Of a DNA stretch of 64,000 nt, positions 33,144-44,335 are shown one piece after another. Position 1 is the first letter of the stretch. Each line of letters opens with the position of its first letter. Below the pieces are notes generated by a model. It saw only the letters and a list, made by a program, of their open reading frames with translations. It did no database searches and was not told the origin of the DNA. Location: NCBI RefSeq assembly GCF_032854445.1, contig NC_088305.1, forward strand, positions 21,864,955 through 21,928,954. The letters are read 5' to 3'. Source of the stretch: Liolophura sinensis. Taxonomy: Eukaryota; Mollusca; Polyplacophora; Chitonida; Chitonidae. The position numbers and the translations under genes are program-made.

Positions 33144-36100
33144 AGGGTGACCAACCCGGTTATCGGCCACCTAACTAGTCGAGCAGCTTTGCGGCGATCT
33201 ATACGTGACGCACGTCGACAGACCTTATATGCACAAGGATTTATAGAAGAACAATTACCTGCTTTTTAGGTCTGACAACAATATTTTCGTCAAAATTCAA
33301 CATATCAAACAAAAACATGAAATTTGCAATTTCGGCCAGACCACGTCGGGCCATCGGCCCCCTGGCCGATTATACATATGCACCATCGTATGACTGGCCA
33401 CGCCACATTTTCCTTTGTTTGGAGTAAGACATAGATTCCGAATTAATCTTATTGACAAGAAAACGAGTATTCTGATAGACGAGCAGTTTTTTTTTCTTAA
33501 AAACAAACACGAGAACTTTCAACAAATAAACATCGATTTGGTATCGGCACGGTTTTGAAGGTAATAACGTGATCCGAGTGTGAGCATAATTCACAAACAA
33601 AAGATCCATCGGGAGATATGTCCGCACAACTTTCATGAGCCCACATTTTACAACCTGCGCACTGAACCCACTGTTCTCCAGGTTTTGAAAGGCTGAAGAG
33701 CTCACTGCAATACAAACAAGGTGCATCCAGCGAGTTACTTTCACCCTTTGCCTGCTTCGGTTTAATAGCTTCCTCTATTTGGACACCCCGGATTCTCTTT
33801 CGTATTCCGACTCCCTGATCACCAGGAGCTGCAAGTGTTGCCGAACTAGTAGGATTTGTCACCTCTGTATCCAAAGAAGGCTCTAAACAGATGGTGACGG
33901 GTGGATCTGTTTTCCCCCCGAAGAGGACGCGCAGCCACCGTTAACAGGAGGTTCATTGGTAAATTCATTTCCCTGAGTGGATACAGCAATGGTATCCTCC
34001 GTTGTACCAGATGGATTCGTCCCCAATTCATTAGGTGCTGTGTGCGCATCAGACGACGTCGACGTGGAAGATTTCCTGCCGGTAGATTTCTTCGCTGAAC
34101 TCTTTTTACTTTCTCCAGTCTTTTTCTGAGCTTTTTGGATCTCTTTCTGTGTCTTTTTACTTTGTCTCTCGTCTTTTCTTTTTTTCTTCCTCAAGTCTTT
34201 TGGTTTCCGCTTCTGCTACTTCGATCATTTTTCTCCACTCAGACGACGATACTGCGTACGGTAATGTCTTTTTTGTCTTCTTTTTGGTTTCATTTGGTTT
34301 GTTTTCAGCCTTCCTAGGTGGCCAGAATAGATGCTTTTCAAACGCAGGAGACACATTTTCTGATTGTGGCACAATCACATCAGATGATGAAGAACTGCCA
34401 TTCTGTTCTATGGGGTCGGCGTTTGTCACTGTCTGATCATCGGTTATCACTGACCGGCTTTCATCAGTTGACACTTGTAACAAGAGCTGTTCCACGTCGG
34501 TTTGTACCGGATCATCCACTGGCGTGCGTGTGTTTTCGGCGTCCTGTGAGTTCGAGACATCACTAATTTCAACAGAAGTGCCTGGAAGTAGGTGGTCTTG
34601 TAGTTCTCCCAGGTCATTAATACGCAGTCCGAGATCCGTAACAAGTGCTCTGAGAGAAATGTCCAGATCACTGTTGTCTGCCACCTGAACATCAAAAATG
34701 TTACCCATGGCTAATGGACCTGCACTACCCTGAACTGTCGGAGTGTCTTCGATAGCATTGATTGACCGAATTTCACCATACTGAACGGCAGGTTTTCCAT
34801 CTGTTTGAATTCGATCTTCACCACCCATGACTGCTGGAACTCATGATCATTACCCTGAAGTGAACCGGTTGGACGTGAAATTTCTGAGAAACCGTCAGAC
34901 TTCGATTTTAACGTCACTAAAATGGCGTCCAAATCCCGTTCGTGACCTGTGTCTAGTAGCTGCTGAATCACAGAAGCGGCAATCTGGAAATCTGACTTTT
35001 GCAATGTGATATCAGACTGAGACTGTCGTCAGATCTGGAAGTTGAAGGGAAGTTAGTGGGTTGATGAACTGATGTTGTCATGTGGTTCACGCACTTCCTG
35101 TAGTTGACAGCGTCAGGATTGAATGGAAAGAGTCCACACGCCTTAAAGCCGTTGGATATTGTGTCAGCCGTGATTTCGGACATTGCTCTGTCCAATAGTG
35201 GGGCAAATTCTTTCCTAGCTAAAGATTTCCCCGGATTTTCTGTCTGCCATGATTTAACACGTTTTCTCCATTCCAGCTTCAGGGGTCTGAAAACGGAAAC
35301 ATCTGCTGGCTGGAGAATGTGGGTGGCATTTGGGAACAGACAATACAGAATTATTCCGTTATTGGAGCAGAAGTCACTCAGCTGGTGTGTCAGATGGGTT
35401 TTATGCCCATCGACTATAAACAGAACCGGTAAAGTCACCTCGTTTTCCTTAAGCCATGGATGAAGTACGTTTGCCACGTACTCGTAAAACGTCTCCGATT
35501 TCATCCATCCTGTGTCGGACCGTTCGATTGCCCAGTTATCCGGCACAGCACGTACCAAATCCTTAGGAGGTCGTGCGTAAGGGTAGACAATCATTCCCTT
35601 GATGACTTCTCCACTGGCATTAAATGTTCCCAACACGGTTAGAGTTTCCTTTTCTTTCCCAGGGGCGATCTCGTAAACGTCCTTCCATCCTTTCAGTCCC
35701 AAAACCTTTCCGCTCTTAGGACACATTTGGAAATTTGTTTCATCCGCCTTCAATATGCGCCTACCATCGCAAAGTACATCGGCACATCCTTTCTCTTGTA
35801 AGAAAGACTCCAGATCCTTAAACCATTTTCGAATGTTGGCTTCATTAACTAGGGATCTAGCTTTTGATATTGTTTCTGCTGTACGCTCTGAAATCGCTGG
35901 GTGTCTCTTAAGGAAATTTCTGTACCATGTGTCACTTGGCCTGTTATTAATGAATGGGATTGGACGCCCGTCTTCTTCTACTACCTTCATTACAGTGTCG
36001 AGAAGATCATCTTTCTTTCTAGGAAAACCAGCCTTTGAAAGTTCAATTAACCAATTCTCCAACTTGTTTTCCTCTTCCGGGGTTAATACTGGAGCAGGCC

Positions 36101-37080
36101 CCATCCGTCGCTCCTCTGGAGATCGTCCTAGTAGCTTGTCCTGCAAGGTAGCCCTGGGCACTCCGAACTGTCGAGAAGCTGAACGCTGGCTACATCCACT
36201 TCTAACAGCCTCCAAGGCTTTCTGCATATTTTGGGCGGCGTATTGCAGTTTCTGAGACATTTCCTGGAATAAAAATAAAACAATTTCGTGTTATAAATAA
36301 AATATAGGCCTATATATCGATGCTCAATTTCAGGCTTCGTTGGAAGGCATTTTGAAAAGTATAATTGCAGAAACAGACAATAGACATGTGTTCATCTGCA
36401 TGGACATGTGTACACTATCCAAAATTAGCAACAACTGTAATTATTACCGATTTACCTTAAACAAACTCGATCTTTACAGTGGTGGCCGATAACTCAACAA
36501 CGTGAAACATTCGCCACTTAAGTTATCGGCCACCCCGGCCGAACACTGAAATTCATAATCTAAATCACGTTTACGCTCGTATAATGATAGAAACAATCGT
36601 GACATTAGATTTTCAAAGATGCTGGACTTTTGAGCGGTATATATTGAGTTATCGGCCACCCCGGCCGATAACTTATTCTTCCTTATCTGAAGGCTAGTGT
36701 CCTGGCCACCCATATTTAAGATTTTAACCTGTAACAGCAACTAAAATTACATCGAAGTTTGGAAGACAATGGTTAAAACTAACAGTAAACATACTTACAT
36801 CAGGTGTATTTCCACAAAGATTAGAAATCAAAATGTCCCGCTGGCACACACGTTTTCGTCTCAACAAGGCGGCGTTTGATGGTTTTCACTAAAATCTGAG
36901 GTTGACTATTTTGGACCACTAGACATGTGCGATGCGTCGTCTGCTTGTCACGAAACGAAAACGAGGCTAAGGGGGAAATCGTTATTTTTAGCTTTCGCTT
37001 TCGGAGTATCGACTTCGTGCCTTGTTTTCTTTTTCTATGAGATTATAGTGGAGGTGGCCGATTACCGGGGGGTGGCCGAC
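33144..37080 (-). mobile_element. Pogo-like DNA transposon with PHD-bearing transposase
   Basis: Contains a Pogo/Tigger-type transposase and inverted end motifs: CCCGGTTATCGGCCACCT at 33155-33172 opposite AGGTGGCCGATTACCGGGG at 37052-37070. More copies of the palindromic half-site TTATCGGCC/GGCCGATAA lie at 33355-33372, 36481-36492, 36522-36543 and 36648-36672. Exact termini and a TA duplication could not be fixed. The intervals 33173-33496 and 36261-37051 hold only these motifs and AT-rich sequence. Confidence 0.7.
33497..36260 (-). pseudogene. Pogo-type transposase with C-terminal PHD finger, frameshifted
   Basis: The main frame 36260-34968 (430 aa) has an N-terminal Psq-type helix-turn-helix (ALEAVRSGCSQRSASRQFGV), a CENP-B-like second DNA-binding region, and a DDE domain: LKADETNFQ, LFIVDGHKTH, and THILQPADVSVF. 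All three catalytic Asp appear present. The protein then continues through at least three frame changes (34711-35004, 34157-34828, 33883-34194) in an acidic then Lys-rich linker. It ends at 33497-33874 with a PHD finger: CLYC, WVQCAGCKMWAHESC, CELC. Pogo-like proteins with such PHD ends are known in invertebrates (recollection). Catalytic part intact, tail broken. Confidence 0.85.
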
Positions 37081-37224
37081 AAGCGGATAGATTACCCTAC
37101 CCGGTATGCGGTTTGCGGTATACGGTACGCGGATACGGCATGCGGTATGCGCTTTCTCTGATTCCATTTATGCGGTAACCTGTGCGTTTTCTTTCTTTCA
37201 TGGTGCGTTTTTATCAGAGCAAAC

Positions 37225-39458
37225 ATGTTGCATTCCTCCATTTCACGACGCGTGGCTTTAGAGCAAGATTCAGACCTTGCCATAATAGCAATGTCATATA
37301 AGTTGTGGCAACTAAAAAAGCGTAAAAAAGAGAAAACACCGATGGTGGGTCCACAGTATTTTGCGGCAAAGAGCTCAGCAGGGAGCTTTCCATAACTTGG
37401 TCTCGGAATTGCAGCTGGATGGAGAAAAATTCCAACAGTACTTTCGTCTAACCAGAGAACAATTTAAACAAGTTCTTTTCCATGTAGAAAAAGACTTAAA
37501 GAAACGATCTCTATCTAGGGAGGTTATTTGTCCAAGGCAAAGACTGGCCATATGTTTACGGTAAAACAAAAGTACAGAAAGATATCTCAATATGTTTTAT
37601 TACACTCTCGTGTCGGAAAATCACATACATGTACACAGAAATGTAGCGTCAAACAGTGCAGTTTGTTTGCTTTTGTATATACACTGTACAGAGATTTTAC
37701 TCTCCATGTAGAACACTGTAAGTTGTCAACTTTATACAGTTAAAGTCTTCATTATAGTTGGTTTTACACGATATATTCCACTCTTTATACTGAGCGCGAA
37801 CGCGAACACGCACGCAGCGTTCGCATTGGATTGCTCAACTTGATTTTGAATGAGGTCGTTTATACTAACGGGGAACGCGATCACGGCCGAATTACTGTTC
37901 GCGCGAAACACCGCGGTGATTGCCTCCCAAGCGAATGTTTGGGAAAAGACCGCGCGAACCATTTTCATTAGCCAATCAGAGTGTGAGGTAAAAAGTCGCG
38001 TTCGCGCTCAGTATAATCGGGCCTGATATACCTGCTGCCCGGCCTGATTGGACTCATTTAATTCAGCGTAGACGACGGGGTGAGAGGTAGACATGGGGGC
38101 GCTAGTTACAGGCAGAGGGGTTATTGGGATGTTTATTTCAGGGTTCTCCGCATTAAAAAAAATTTGTGATATTTGTAACTGGACAAAGGACCTGACAGTT
38201 GGTGGAAGTTTTTGCATGCACAAGGCGCAACTTTCAAAAAAATGATCTTCAGCGGATTTCGTAGGCTCATTCTTAAGTTCATTTTGTAGCTCCTGCTTAG
38301 CCTTGGTGCTCTCCCTAATAAGCTCAGTAAGCGCTTTCTCCATGACATTGGTTTCATTTCTTCTTTTCCGGTTACGTCTTGATGAACTTGATGTTCCTCC
38401 TGATGGCATCGGGGAAGAAGCTGTACTGCCAGAATGAGCCTCTCTGGGATTAACAGGTCTTACCTCCGGCGAAATAGAATCTGGCCTGAGAAAGTGAATA
38501 ATAGAAATTAAGTGAAATGAAAGTGTAAAAAAAAAGAAAAAACAAAAACAACAAAAAAGCGTCAAAATTTGGTAACATGCATGGTATAAAATCCCAGTAC
38601 TTAATGTTTCAGATTTCTGGCCACCGGAGAAACGTTTCGTTCCATTGCGTTTAGCTACCGTGTGGGAGCTAAATAAAATGGTTGGTACCATTGTCTTGGA
38701 ATGTTGTTACGTTTTGTGGGAGAAACTAGCGCCCATTTACATGAAGATGCCGCAAGACAGTGAAGCGTGGAGGATTATAGCAGCTAATTTTGACGACAAA
38801 TGGCAGTTTCCACACTGTCTAGGAGCTCTGGATGGAAAACATGTAGTGATGAAAGCTCCATGGAATTCAGGTTCACTCTATTTTAGTTACAAGGGCACGT
38901 TTTCCACTGTTCTTCTGGCAATGGTAGATGCAAACTCGAGGTTTATATCCATAGGTGTTGGGGCATATGGGCGTAACAGTGATAGAGGAATTTTTTCCAA
39001 TTCGAATCTTGGTAAGGACTATAGCTAAAGATGCTCTACATTTCCCAGTCGCTGAACCTATCCCAGGAGCAGAACATCTAGGCAATATGCCGTATGTAAT
39101 TGTTGCTGATGAAGCATTCCCCTTGCAGAAGCATTTGATGAAACCTTTTCCTGGAAGAGCATGTCCACAGAACCAACAGATTTACAACTACAGATTATCA
39201 AGAGCCCGAAGAATTGTCGAAAATGCATTCGGAATACTTGCAGCGCGATGGAGGGTATACCACACAAAGCTAGGTGTAAGACCCCAGTGGGTTAACAGTA
39301 TCGTTAAGGCTTCGTGTGTACTGCACAACTTTGTACAAGGTCAAAGCACTCCTGCACAGATAACAACCTTGTTGCAGGAAACGCAAGATGTTCCCAATGA
39401 AGGATTACAAGATATGACCGGAGCAGGCAACCGGCTGGAAACGAATCTGTTGCAATAA
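37225..39458 (+). pseudogene. Harbinger (HARBI1-like) transposase, frameshifted
   Basis: Coding pieces: 37225-37375, then after a frameshift 37361-37560 (FHNLVSELQLDGEKFQQYFR, LSREVICPRQRLAICLR) ending at a GT donor near 37560. A second exon starts after CAG near 38608 (FLATGETFRS), shifts near 38670 to LECCYVLWEKLAPIYMKM and LGALDGKHVVM, and shifts again near 39025 to KDALHFPVAEPIPG, YVIVADEAFPL and SRARRIVENAFGILAARW. The catalytic D, D and E are still visible in LDGKH, VADEA and IVENAFG. At least three indels make it inactive. It would act with the MADF protein on the opposite strand. Confidence 0.88.
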
Positions 39459-42257
39459 GGAATGCATTTATGGATTTCTTTGTGAATGATTCAGCTGTTC
39501 CTTGGCAGCAAGCTCATGTCAATAGAGGTTGTTTCACTAACTAACATATCTGCATACCTTGCTGCTGAAGTTGTACTGTTAGCTTCATCATCGTCCAAAT
39601 CGGTGAAAAACGGCACTGGCTTCTGAGTCTGACCCTGGCTCCGTGGGTGGAACATTGCTTTCTGTGCTAAATGGAATGATCACTGTATGTAAATAAAGTC
39701 ATAATGTAACTCAGTATAGGACTGGTGTAAGTGTTTTGTACATATTAGACCTACTGTTTTCTCTTTTTTACATAATCCAAACTTTATGTTCATATGTATG
39801 CGCATAGTTTATTCGGCTTGTATTAAGTTTATTGGAATGAAATGTAGGACTGTTGCAGCTGCATATGAACTGCATTTTTGTTTTTTCCTTTGTACTATAT
39901 TATGTCTGCTTGTTAATGTACAGGAACTATACCTGCTTTCTTCAACATATTTGTGGAGAAAATTCATGATGTCAAAGAATTTCCATTTCTTTGCTCTGTC
40001 AGCAGATTGTCCACTTTTGCTGGTTCTGATATCACGCCTTTTCTTGACGTAAGCATCCCGCCGATTTCTCCATTTTGTCTTCCAATCCTTAGCTATATAC
40101 AAAGAAAAAAGTTACAAGTTGTGAGAAAAGGGCGTTTCTTTGGCCTTTTTCTGAATGGGTAAGCACTCAGTTTAAAGAAAGCACCAGATTCTTAAAGGGC
40201 TATGTAGAAATTGTCATTATAACATTATTTAAGTTTTTGAAGAAACCGTGTTGTATAATCCGTTACTGAGTTATTATTGTATGTGTCCGATCAGCATCTG
40301 CATGTAGTGCATAATTGTTTCAGTTGCTTCCTTATGACTAGCATTCATACTTGTACAGAGTGGTTTCTAGCAATAAAATGTGGGTCTTTCCTGTTGCATG
40401 CAGGAAACCTATACTCTGACGGTCGATAGTTTGTTTCTTGGATGAGTTTTGCCACTTCTTGCTTTGACTATTGTTATGTGCACGACTGCCGTCAGTTTCT
40501 AAATTTAGCTTGCCATTGTTTACATACGCTGAGTTCGGCGCCTGCTGTCTGCCTCTACCTTAGAATATTCCAGAATGCGCGCAGTTCGGTGCCTGTTTGT
40601 TTACATCAAGTGTTCAGGAATTTTCTTATTCTAGACAATTCCACCAGGCTATATAAGACCTATGAAGGGGGGAGAACGGAGAATAATTGAGAGTTTTTGG
40701 ATGCTTTCGCTGTGTATTACTTTAGTAGGCCTTTTGTGCTGAATTTTGGTGTCTTAATAGCCTCTGGCTTTGTTATATCTCCACCGAGCACTTGTTCAGT
40801 CTGAACTTGTATGTTTAATTTGTGCTCTTGTATACACTGTGCCTATTAGTACAAGGACCCTGTGTGTGGAATTTTGTGTATATTTCATCATACACTCAGT
40901 TATACTGTGGATTTTCCCTCTTGTGAATTTGCCTCTGAGCATTTATGCCTGTGTGGTATATATATTGTGGAATATATGCGTCCGTTTGGACTTGACACCG
41001 TAAGTACTTTAGTATTTGTATAGATACTGCTATCCTTTCTTGTTAAACTTAAGTACTTTAGTATTTGCATAAGTCTTATTATCTGTTCTTGTTAAGCTAA
41101 TAAATTGTAAAATAAAATCTGCTGGTTTTGGTTACTTTTTTGTGCGCCTAAACTGTTGTGTATTTCGAACAAGCCATCTCTTTATAATACAGATAGTTTG
41201 GGTCGTAACACTATATACATGTAGTATAATTCCCGAGTTTATTTTTAGGGCCGTCAGGGTCCGACATACCCAGCAAGTAGCGCGACATCTTACATTCTTT
41301 TATGATCTGACTCGTGGGCTAAGTCACGCTGTTGATGGTGACTTATATGTCGGGTCTTTAGATAAATAAGTCGGAGTACGACGTACATGTATAATCCACA
41401 ACATGACTGCGTGGCTTAGTGCTTGGTAGTCAGTACAAAAACATGAGATGACACGCCCTTAGTCACAGTCCGTGATAAATCCCGGTGTTATTTTATTTTT
41501 TGACAGCCAGAAAAAAAGGTAATAATAATAATAATAAACGCAAGAATTAAGTCGGAACCCGAGATAATTATGTCGGGTCCGTGATAAATCCAGAGTTTAT
41601 TTTTTTCTTATTATTATTTTTTTTTTCTTGACGTCAGGAAAAAATAAACTCGAGAATTATGTGGTTCTCGGAGACAATTTTCTCGGGGCCGTGACAAATC
41701 CCCGAGTTAATTTTTTTTAAGCTCTGAAGAAAACAATTTTTGCATGTTTTATTCACGGCCGCGTATAAGTTAATTCAGCCTGATGGAAAATCCAAAAATT
41801 ACATACCGGCCCAATGTTGCTAGATTCATAATTTAAGACACTCTCAAAAATATTCAGGAATTATCCCTGCAGGGAATTAAAAAAAAAGTGGACTTGTTCT
41901 GTATAGTCATTGCGCCGCTTATTCGGGCGAAAAACCCTGATATTCTTCTCGATCTTGTGTTTGAAGAATCAGGCACACCTGAAAAATCACAAATTGAAAC
42001 TGAAACTCAGGACTAACATATTCCCATGAATAAAGCAGGCTGTTTGAGTAGGTGTACAAGTCAATTTCAGGGATTTTTTCCTGACTATGATTTAATGTAA
42101 ACTTACCATCCATGGATTCAATTTCCATTATATTGGCAATACTTTGCCACGAATTACTTATTTGCTGAGTATCCTTATGATCGGGATTCTTCGCATCATA
42201 TAAAACGTTTTCCACGTTTTCGTCAGAAACTTTGCATCTCGGCATTTTTGTTTTCAA
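38008..42257 (-). CDS. MADF-BESS-like accessory protein of Harbinger, three exons, intact
   Basis: Exons 42257-42107, 40092-39933 and 38485-38008, each with GT-AG borders, give 151 + 160 + 478 = 789 nt, a complete 262-codon frame plus stop. Exons 1-2 form a MADF (Myb/SANT-like) DNA-binding domain: VSDENVENVLYDAKNPDHKD, NSWQSIANIMEIE, KDWKTKWRNRRDAYVKKRRD, KKWKFFDIMNFLHKYV. Exon 3 is Ser-rich, then basic (SSSSRRNRKRRNE), with a BESS-like end (LPPTVRSFVQLQISQIFF). In Harbinger elements such proteins bind the ends and bring the transposase to DNA. Intron 1 is about 2 kb and holds the repeats at 41.46-41.71 kb. The start may be the Met at about 42245. Intact although the transposase is broken. 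Confidence 0.82.
39459..42106. other. Introns of the MADF gene, with degenerate repeats
   Basis: Apart from MADF exon 2 (40092-39933), no gene is seen. Three related blocks occur with ~110-bp spacing: GTCCGTGATAAATCC at about 41468 and 41578, and GGCCGTGACAAATCC at about 41689, each followed by a GTTTATTTT-like run and A/T tracts. 40430-41250 is unremarkable AT-rich sequence. Confidence 0.55.
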
Positions 42258-42597
42258 GACTTTCCGACCACGTGTCGGGGAAACACCCCACCAGTGACGT
42301 CATTTCTTGGGGTACCCCGTCCGGTTTTGAAAACGCATACCGCACCGATCGCTACATGGTGCGATTGATTTTACCGTATACGTTTCCGCTTGAAAAAACG
42401 GATCCGCGACCGTACCTATGGAATCATTGCAACTTATTTTAACTATTTCGATTTTTTGCCGCGTACCGTATACCGCTACCGCATGTAAGGAATCTCAGCT
42501 TAATATCGGACTGCGCTGTAAACGGTTTTAATCCCCCCCCCCACCCATTCACCCCGACTTTTTTTCGATTTCAATTATCGTCAAGCGTATTTATACT

Positions 42598-42915
42598 GTG
42601 CATTTACCTCCACTTACACTCATAGACGGGCGCTTTTTTCAACAGAAGATGTCTAAATTCACACCTCAGAATCCACCACCAGGCTGGAAAGAAGCCATGA
42701 GGATGGGAAGACCATCCCCCCTAGCAGCTTATCAATACCTGATAAAAGATTATCAGAGTAAATTTTCGCCAAGTAACCCTCCTCCAGGCTGGGCCGAAAC
42801 AATACGGGGGCGTAGACCGCTACTGCCATCACCACAACAATCACAACTGCCGACACTATGTCCCGAGCGGAAGGAGGAGGAGACGGCAAAAGTTAGATTT
42901 CCATGTCTTGTTTGA
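42598..42915 (+). CDS. Small ORF with duplicated NPPPGW motif
   Basis: A 105-codon frame, likely starting at the second Met (about 42649, MSKFTPQNPPPGW). It holds two copies of a ~21-residue unit, SKFTPQNPPPGWKEAMRMGR and SKFSPSNPPPGWAETIRGRR, about 38 residues apart, then a Lys/Glu-rich end. TTTATACTGT upstream (about 42589) could be a promoter. I do not recognise the family. Its position at the left of Polinton copy 2, before the integrase, suggests an element-encoded accessory protein. Confidence 0.5.
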   Translation: MHLPPLTLIDGRFFQQKMSKFTPQNPPPGWKEAMRMGRPSPLAAYQYLIKDYQSKFSPSNPPPGWAETIRGRRPLLPSPQQSQLPTLCPERKEEETAKVRFPCLV

Positions 42916-43067
42916 GGCCTTCGACGTAGACAGGTGGTAGTACAAGGAAGACGTTGTACGCCTCAACGACAGAGGAGCCGGCAAAAGTTAGATTTCCATG
43001 TCTTGTTTGAGGCCTTCGACGTAGACAGGTGGTAGTACAAGGAAGAAGTTGTACGCCTCAACGGCAG
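42885..43067 (+). repeat. Tandem duplication, 95-bp period
   Basis: The segment starting GGCAAAAGTTAGATTTCCAT at 42885 is repeated nearly exactly from 42980. A third, more diverged copy of the wider block (CCATCACCACAACTATCACA onward) lies at about 43140-43250, matching 42828-42940. The interval 42916-43344 contains no other gene. Confidence 0.85.
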
Positions 43068-43344
43068 TCTGATTACAACTAAAGCGGAGGCGATAAGGCG
43101 AGGTTGGCTAGAAGAAGGCAGTAAATAAAGGCCACAACAACCATCACCACAACTATCACACCTGCCATCACTATGTCCGAGCATGAGGAGGAGGAGGAAA
43201 CAGCGTCAGAGGTTCGATTTTCGACGTCCTGTTTAAGGCCTTCGACATTATCCAATCAACTAGCCTGTTAAGTGTCCACGTTTAACTACGTAGCATTTTA
43301 ACGCGTAGATATTATCGATCTCTCATTAGCCTCTAAATACGGGA

Positions 43345-44052
43345 CGTTTTTTGACTCAGACTACACATTCGCCATCTACAAAAAGATTGAGCAAAAAGAC
43401 CATCTACCAGTACAACGGAAACTTCCTCATTTTTTCCAAGAAGCCTGAAGAATATCATCGCCATCATGTACAAGCTCAGTATGTCAAAATCTACGGAGAG
43501 AGGTGTGTGTGTGTAGAGTATTATTCCAAAAGTTGTATAACAGAAATGGATCGCATTATCCAAAGAACTTCCCTATTTGCGTAAGTCTGACAGCCTGGGA
43601 CAGACTAGTGAAGGCCATTGACGACATAGGCCGGACCATCGAGGACGGGACTACCTCCACAGAGCAGTTAATCAACCTGGAACGGGATTTGTACATAAGT
43701 TGGACAGTACAACTTCGAAAGTGGTACAAACGTGTCCACAACAAGAGCGAGGAGAAGAAAGAAACGCTAAGACCCACACGAATGGGATACGTCTTAAGCA
43801 CGAACGCATGGACTAGGTTAAAAAATCACATCAAGAATATATGAAGCCATTGAAGAAATAAACGAAGCGACTCGGATGAGTAAAAAATTCGACGCGGAGA
43901 TACAAGATACGGGTTTAGATGAGACCGGTATCAGAACAGAAGAGGGCACTGACGATGACTACATCCCGTGTTATGCAAGAGACTGTCATTTGAATCAACT
44001 AAGAGCGCTAAGATGTGTTAAGTGCAACCCCCATGATTACCAGAACTGGTGA
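43345..44052 (+). pseudogene. Unrecognised Polinton-associated ORF, frameshifted
   Basis: Three frames in series: STKRLSKKTIYQYNGNFLIF (43351-43584), then SLTAWDRLVKAIDDIGRTIE to STNAWTRLKNHIKNI (to 43844), then DDDYIPCYARDCHLNQLRAL and RCVKCNPHDYQNW ending at 44052. The middle part has two similar helical units each starting (S/L)T(A/N)AW(D/T)RL(V/K). The end carries a C-x4-C...C-x2-C zinc-ribbon-like set. Function unknown; it precedes the integrase in the same direction. Confidence 0.55.
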
Positions 44053-44335
44053 ACAATGCGCGATATTGTTTTGAAGATTTTGACGAGTGTTTATATTTTG
44101 TTTGTGTTTATCCGTTATAGTGATTTGAAATCGGGTTATTAAATGTAATTTCTATATTCGTTTTCAATATTGCTTCATTAAAGTTGTACAACGCTTATAA
44201 CTGACAAAAAAAATCATTATTTTTCTTATTGTTTTTTTTTTTCGTTTGATTTTCACACCTTTATATGTAATATAATATTGGGTTAATCGATTCACCGCTT
44301 CATGATAGTCATACGTATGTCCGCGTCAGCACAGA

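Larger units (their letters stand above)
37106..42484. mobile_element. PIF/Harbinger DNA transposon, 5.4 kb
   Basis: Ends share an inverted repeat of about 26 bp: 37106-37132 (contains GCGGTATACGGTACGCGG) against 42459-42484, one gap apart. More CGGTAT/ATACCG repeats lie inside both ends (37130-37160, 42328-42420). It carries the usual pair: a DDE_4-type transposase (plus strand, broken) and a MADF protein (minus strand, intact). A 3-bp duplication could not be confirmed. Confidence 0.85.

Noticed and set aside
33497-33874. Separate host PHD-finger gene
   Set aside because: It lies in line with the Pogo transposase, the same strand, with only frameshifts between, and inside the element's end motifs; a broken C-terminal extension explains it better.
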